The notes under the pieces: generated by a model
What the model was told of the DNA's origin: nothing
Databases searched by the model: none
Seen by the model: the letters and a program-made list of their open reading frames with translations, nothing else
Translations under genes and position numbers: made by a program
Source of the DNA: an uncultured Collinsella sp.
GTDB taxonomy: Bacteria; Actinomycetota; Coriobacteriia; Coriobacteriales; Coriobacteriaceae
Reading direction: 5' to 3'
DNA: 5,172 nt
Assembly: GCA_900752015.1 (NCBI GenBank)
Contig: CAADTZ010000070.1
Coordinates: 1 to 5,172 of the forward strand
In this document: one piece after another, positions 4,873-5,172 of the stretch
How positions within the stretch are numbered: position 1 is the stretch's first letter
Layout of the letters: each line of letters starts with the position of its first letter

Positions 4873-5172
4873 ATGACCACCCCCGACGAAAAGACACTCC
4901 CCACGCTCACCAAGCTATTTGAGGAGGAGTTTGGGCCCATCGGCGACCGCCAGGTGCTCTACGTGCACGCGCCCGGACGTTCCGAGATCAGTGGCAACCA
5001 CACCGACCACGAGGGTGGCCACGTCATCGCCGGCTCGCTCGATGTCGCCGTCGACGGCATCGCCGTGGCAACCGATTCCAACAAGGTTCGCGTCGCCGAC
5101 GAGGGCTATCCCACGTTTGAAATCGCGCTCGACACGCTAGACGTTCAAGAGTCCGAGAAGGGCACGTCCGCA
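4873..5172 (+). CDS. galK: Galactokinase, N-terminal 100 residues (cut by window edge)
   Basis: This is a cytoplasmic GHMP-family kinase that phosphorylates galactose to galactose 1-phosphate with ATP, the entry step of the Leloir pathway. Only the first 100 codons are in the window. The galactokinase signature APGRSEISGNHTDHEGG (33-49) gives Arg36 and the sugar-contacting His43 and Asp45. Where E. coli and human enzymes read GEHTDY, this reads GNHTDH, the form I associate with galactokinases of anaerobic Gram-positives. The ATP-binding GHMP motif lies beyond the window. The ribosome site AAAGGA (4862-4867) is 5 bases before the ATG and supports this start. The gene is divergent from a LacI regulator with three shared operators upstream, which fits galactose-inducible expression. 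Other gal genes such as galT would be expected to the right, but none is visible. Confidence 0.9.
   Translation, partial: MTTPDEKTLPTLTKLFEEEFGPIGDRQVLYVHAPGRSEISGNHTDHEGGHVIAGSLDVAVDGIAVATDSNKVRVADEGYPTFEIALDTLDVQESEKGTSA

Overview
The window reads as a high-GC Gram-positive gut actinobacterium, most likely Coriobacteriia and Collinsella-like. This is inferred from the GC-rich coding sequence, strong purine-rich Shine-Dalgarno sites, the style of the proteins and the gene content (sugar regulators, a class II aldolase, an FprA-type flavoprotein and a galactokinase of the 'GNHTDH' type found in anaerobic Gram-positives). No rRNA, tRNA, CRISPR array, insertion sequence or phage gene is visible. 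Genes occupy most of the window, and the two long gene-free stretches are both spacers between divergent genes.

Layout, left to right: (1) a strong hairpin at 17-66; (2) a class II ketose-bisphosphate aldolase on the minus strand (142-999); (3) a 334-base AT-rich divergent spacer; (4) a DeoR-family sugar-phosphate regulator on the plus strand (1334-2137); (5) a rho-independent terminator in the convergent gap, with its U-tract on the minus strand; (6) a family-A flavodiiron protein on the minus strand (2213-3373); (7) a LacI/GalR-family regulator on the minus strand (3503-4534, GTG start); (8) a 338-base divergent spacer; (9) the first 100 codons of galactokinase on the plus strand, cut by the window edge.

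The regulatory layout is the most informative part. Each sugar-metabolism gene is divergent from a transcription factor of a fitting type: aldolase with DeoR, galactokinase with LacI. The lacI-galK spacer holds three copies of one LacI-type operator with a central CG. Two of them share an identical 18-bp core in opposite orientation. This suggests a self-regulating, looping galactose switch. The aldolase leader has a 9-bp direct repeat at 12-bp period, and the deoR leader has two inverted repeats; these are candidate DeoR-family sites. The flavodiiron gene stands alone and carries its own near-perfect 14-bp palindrome upstream.

No wholly new system is evident. The items most worth following are the gal operator set, the candidate operators upstream of the aldolase, deoR and flavodiiron genes, and the unresolved substrate of the aldolase.
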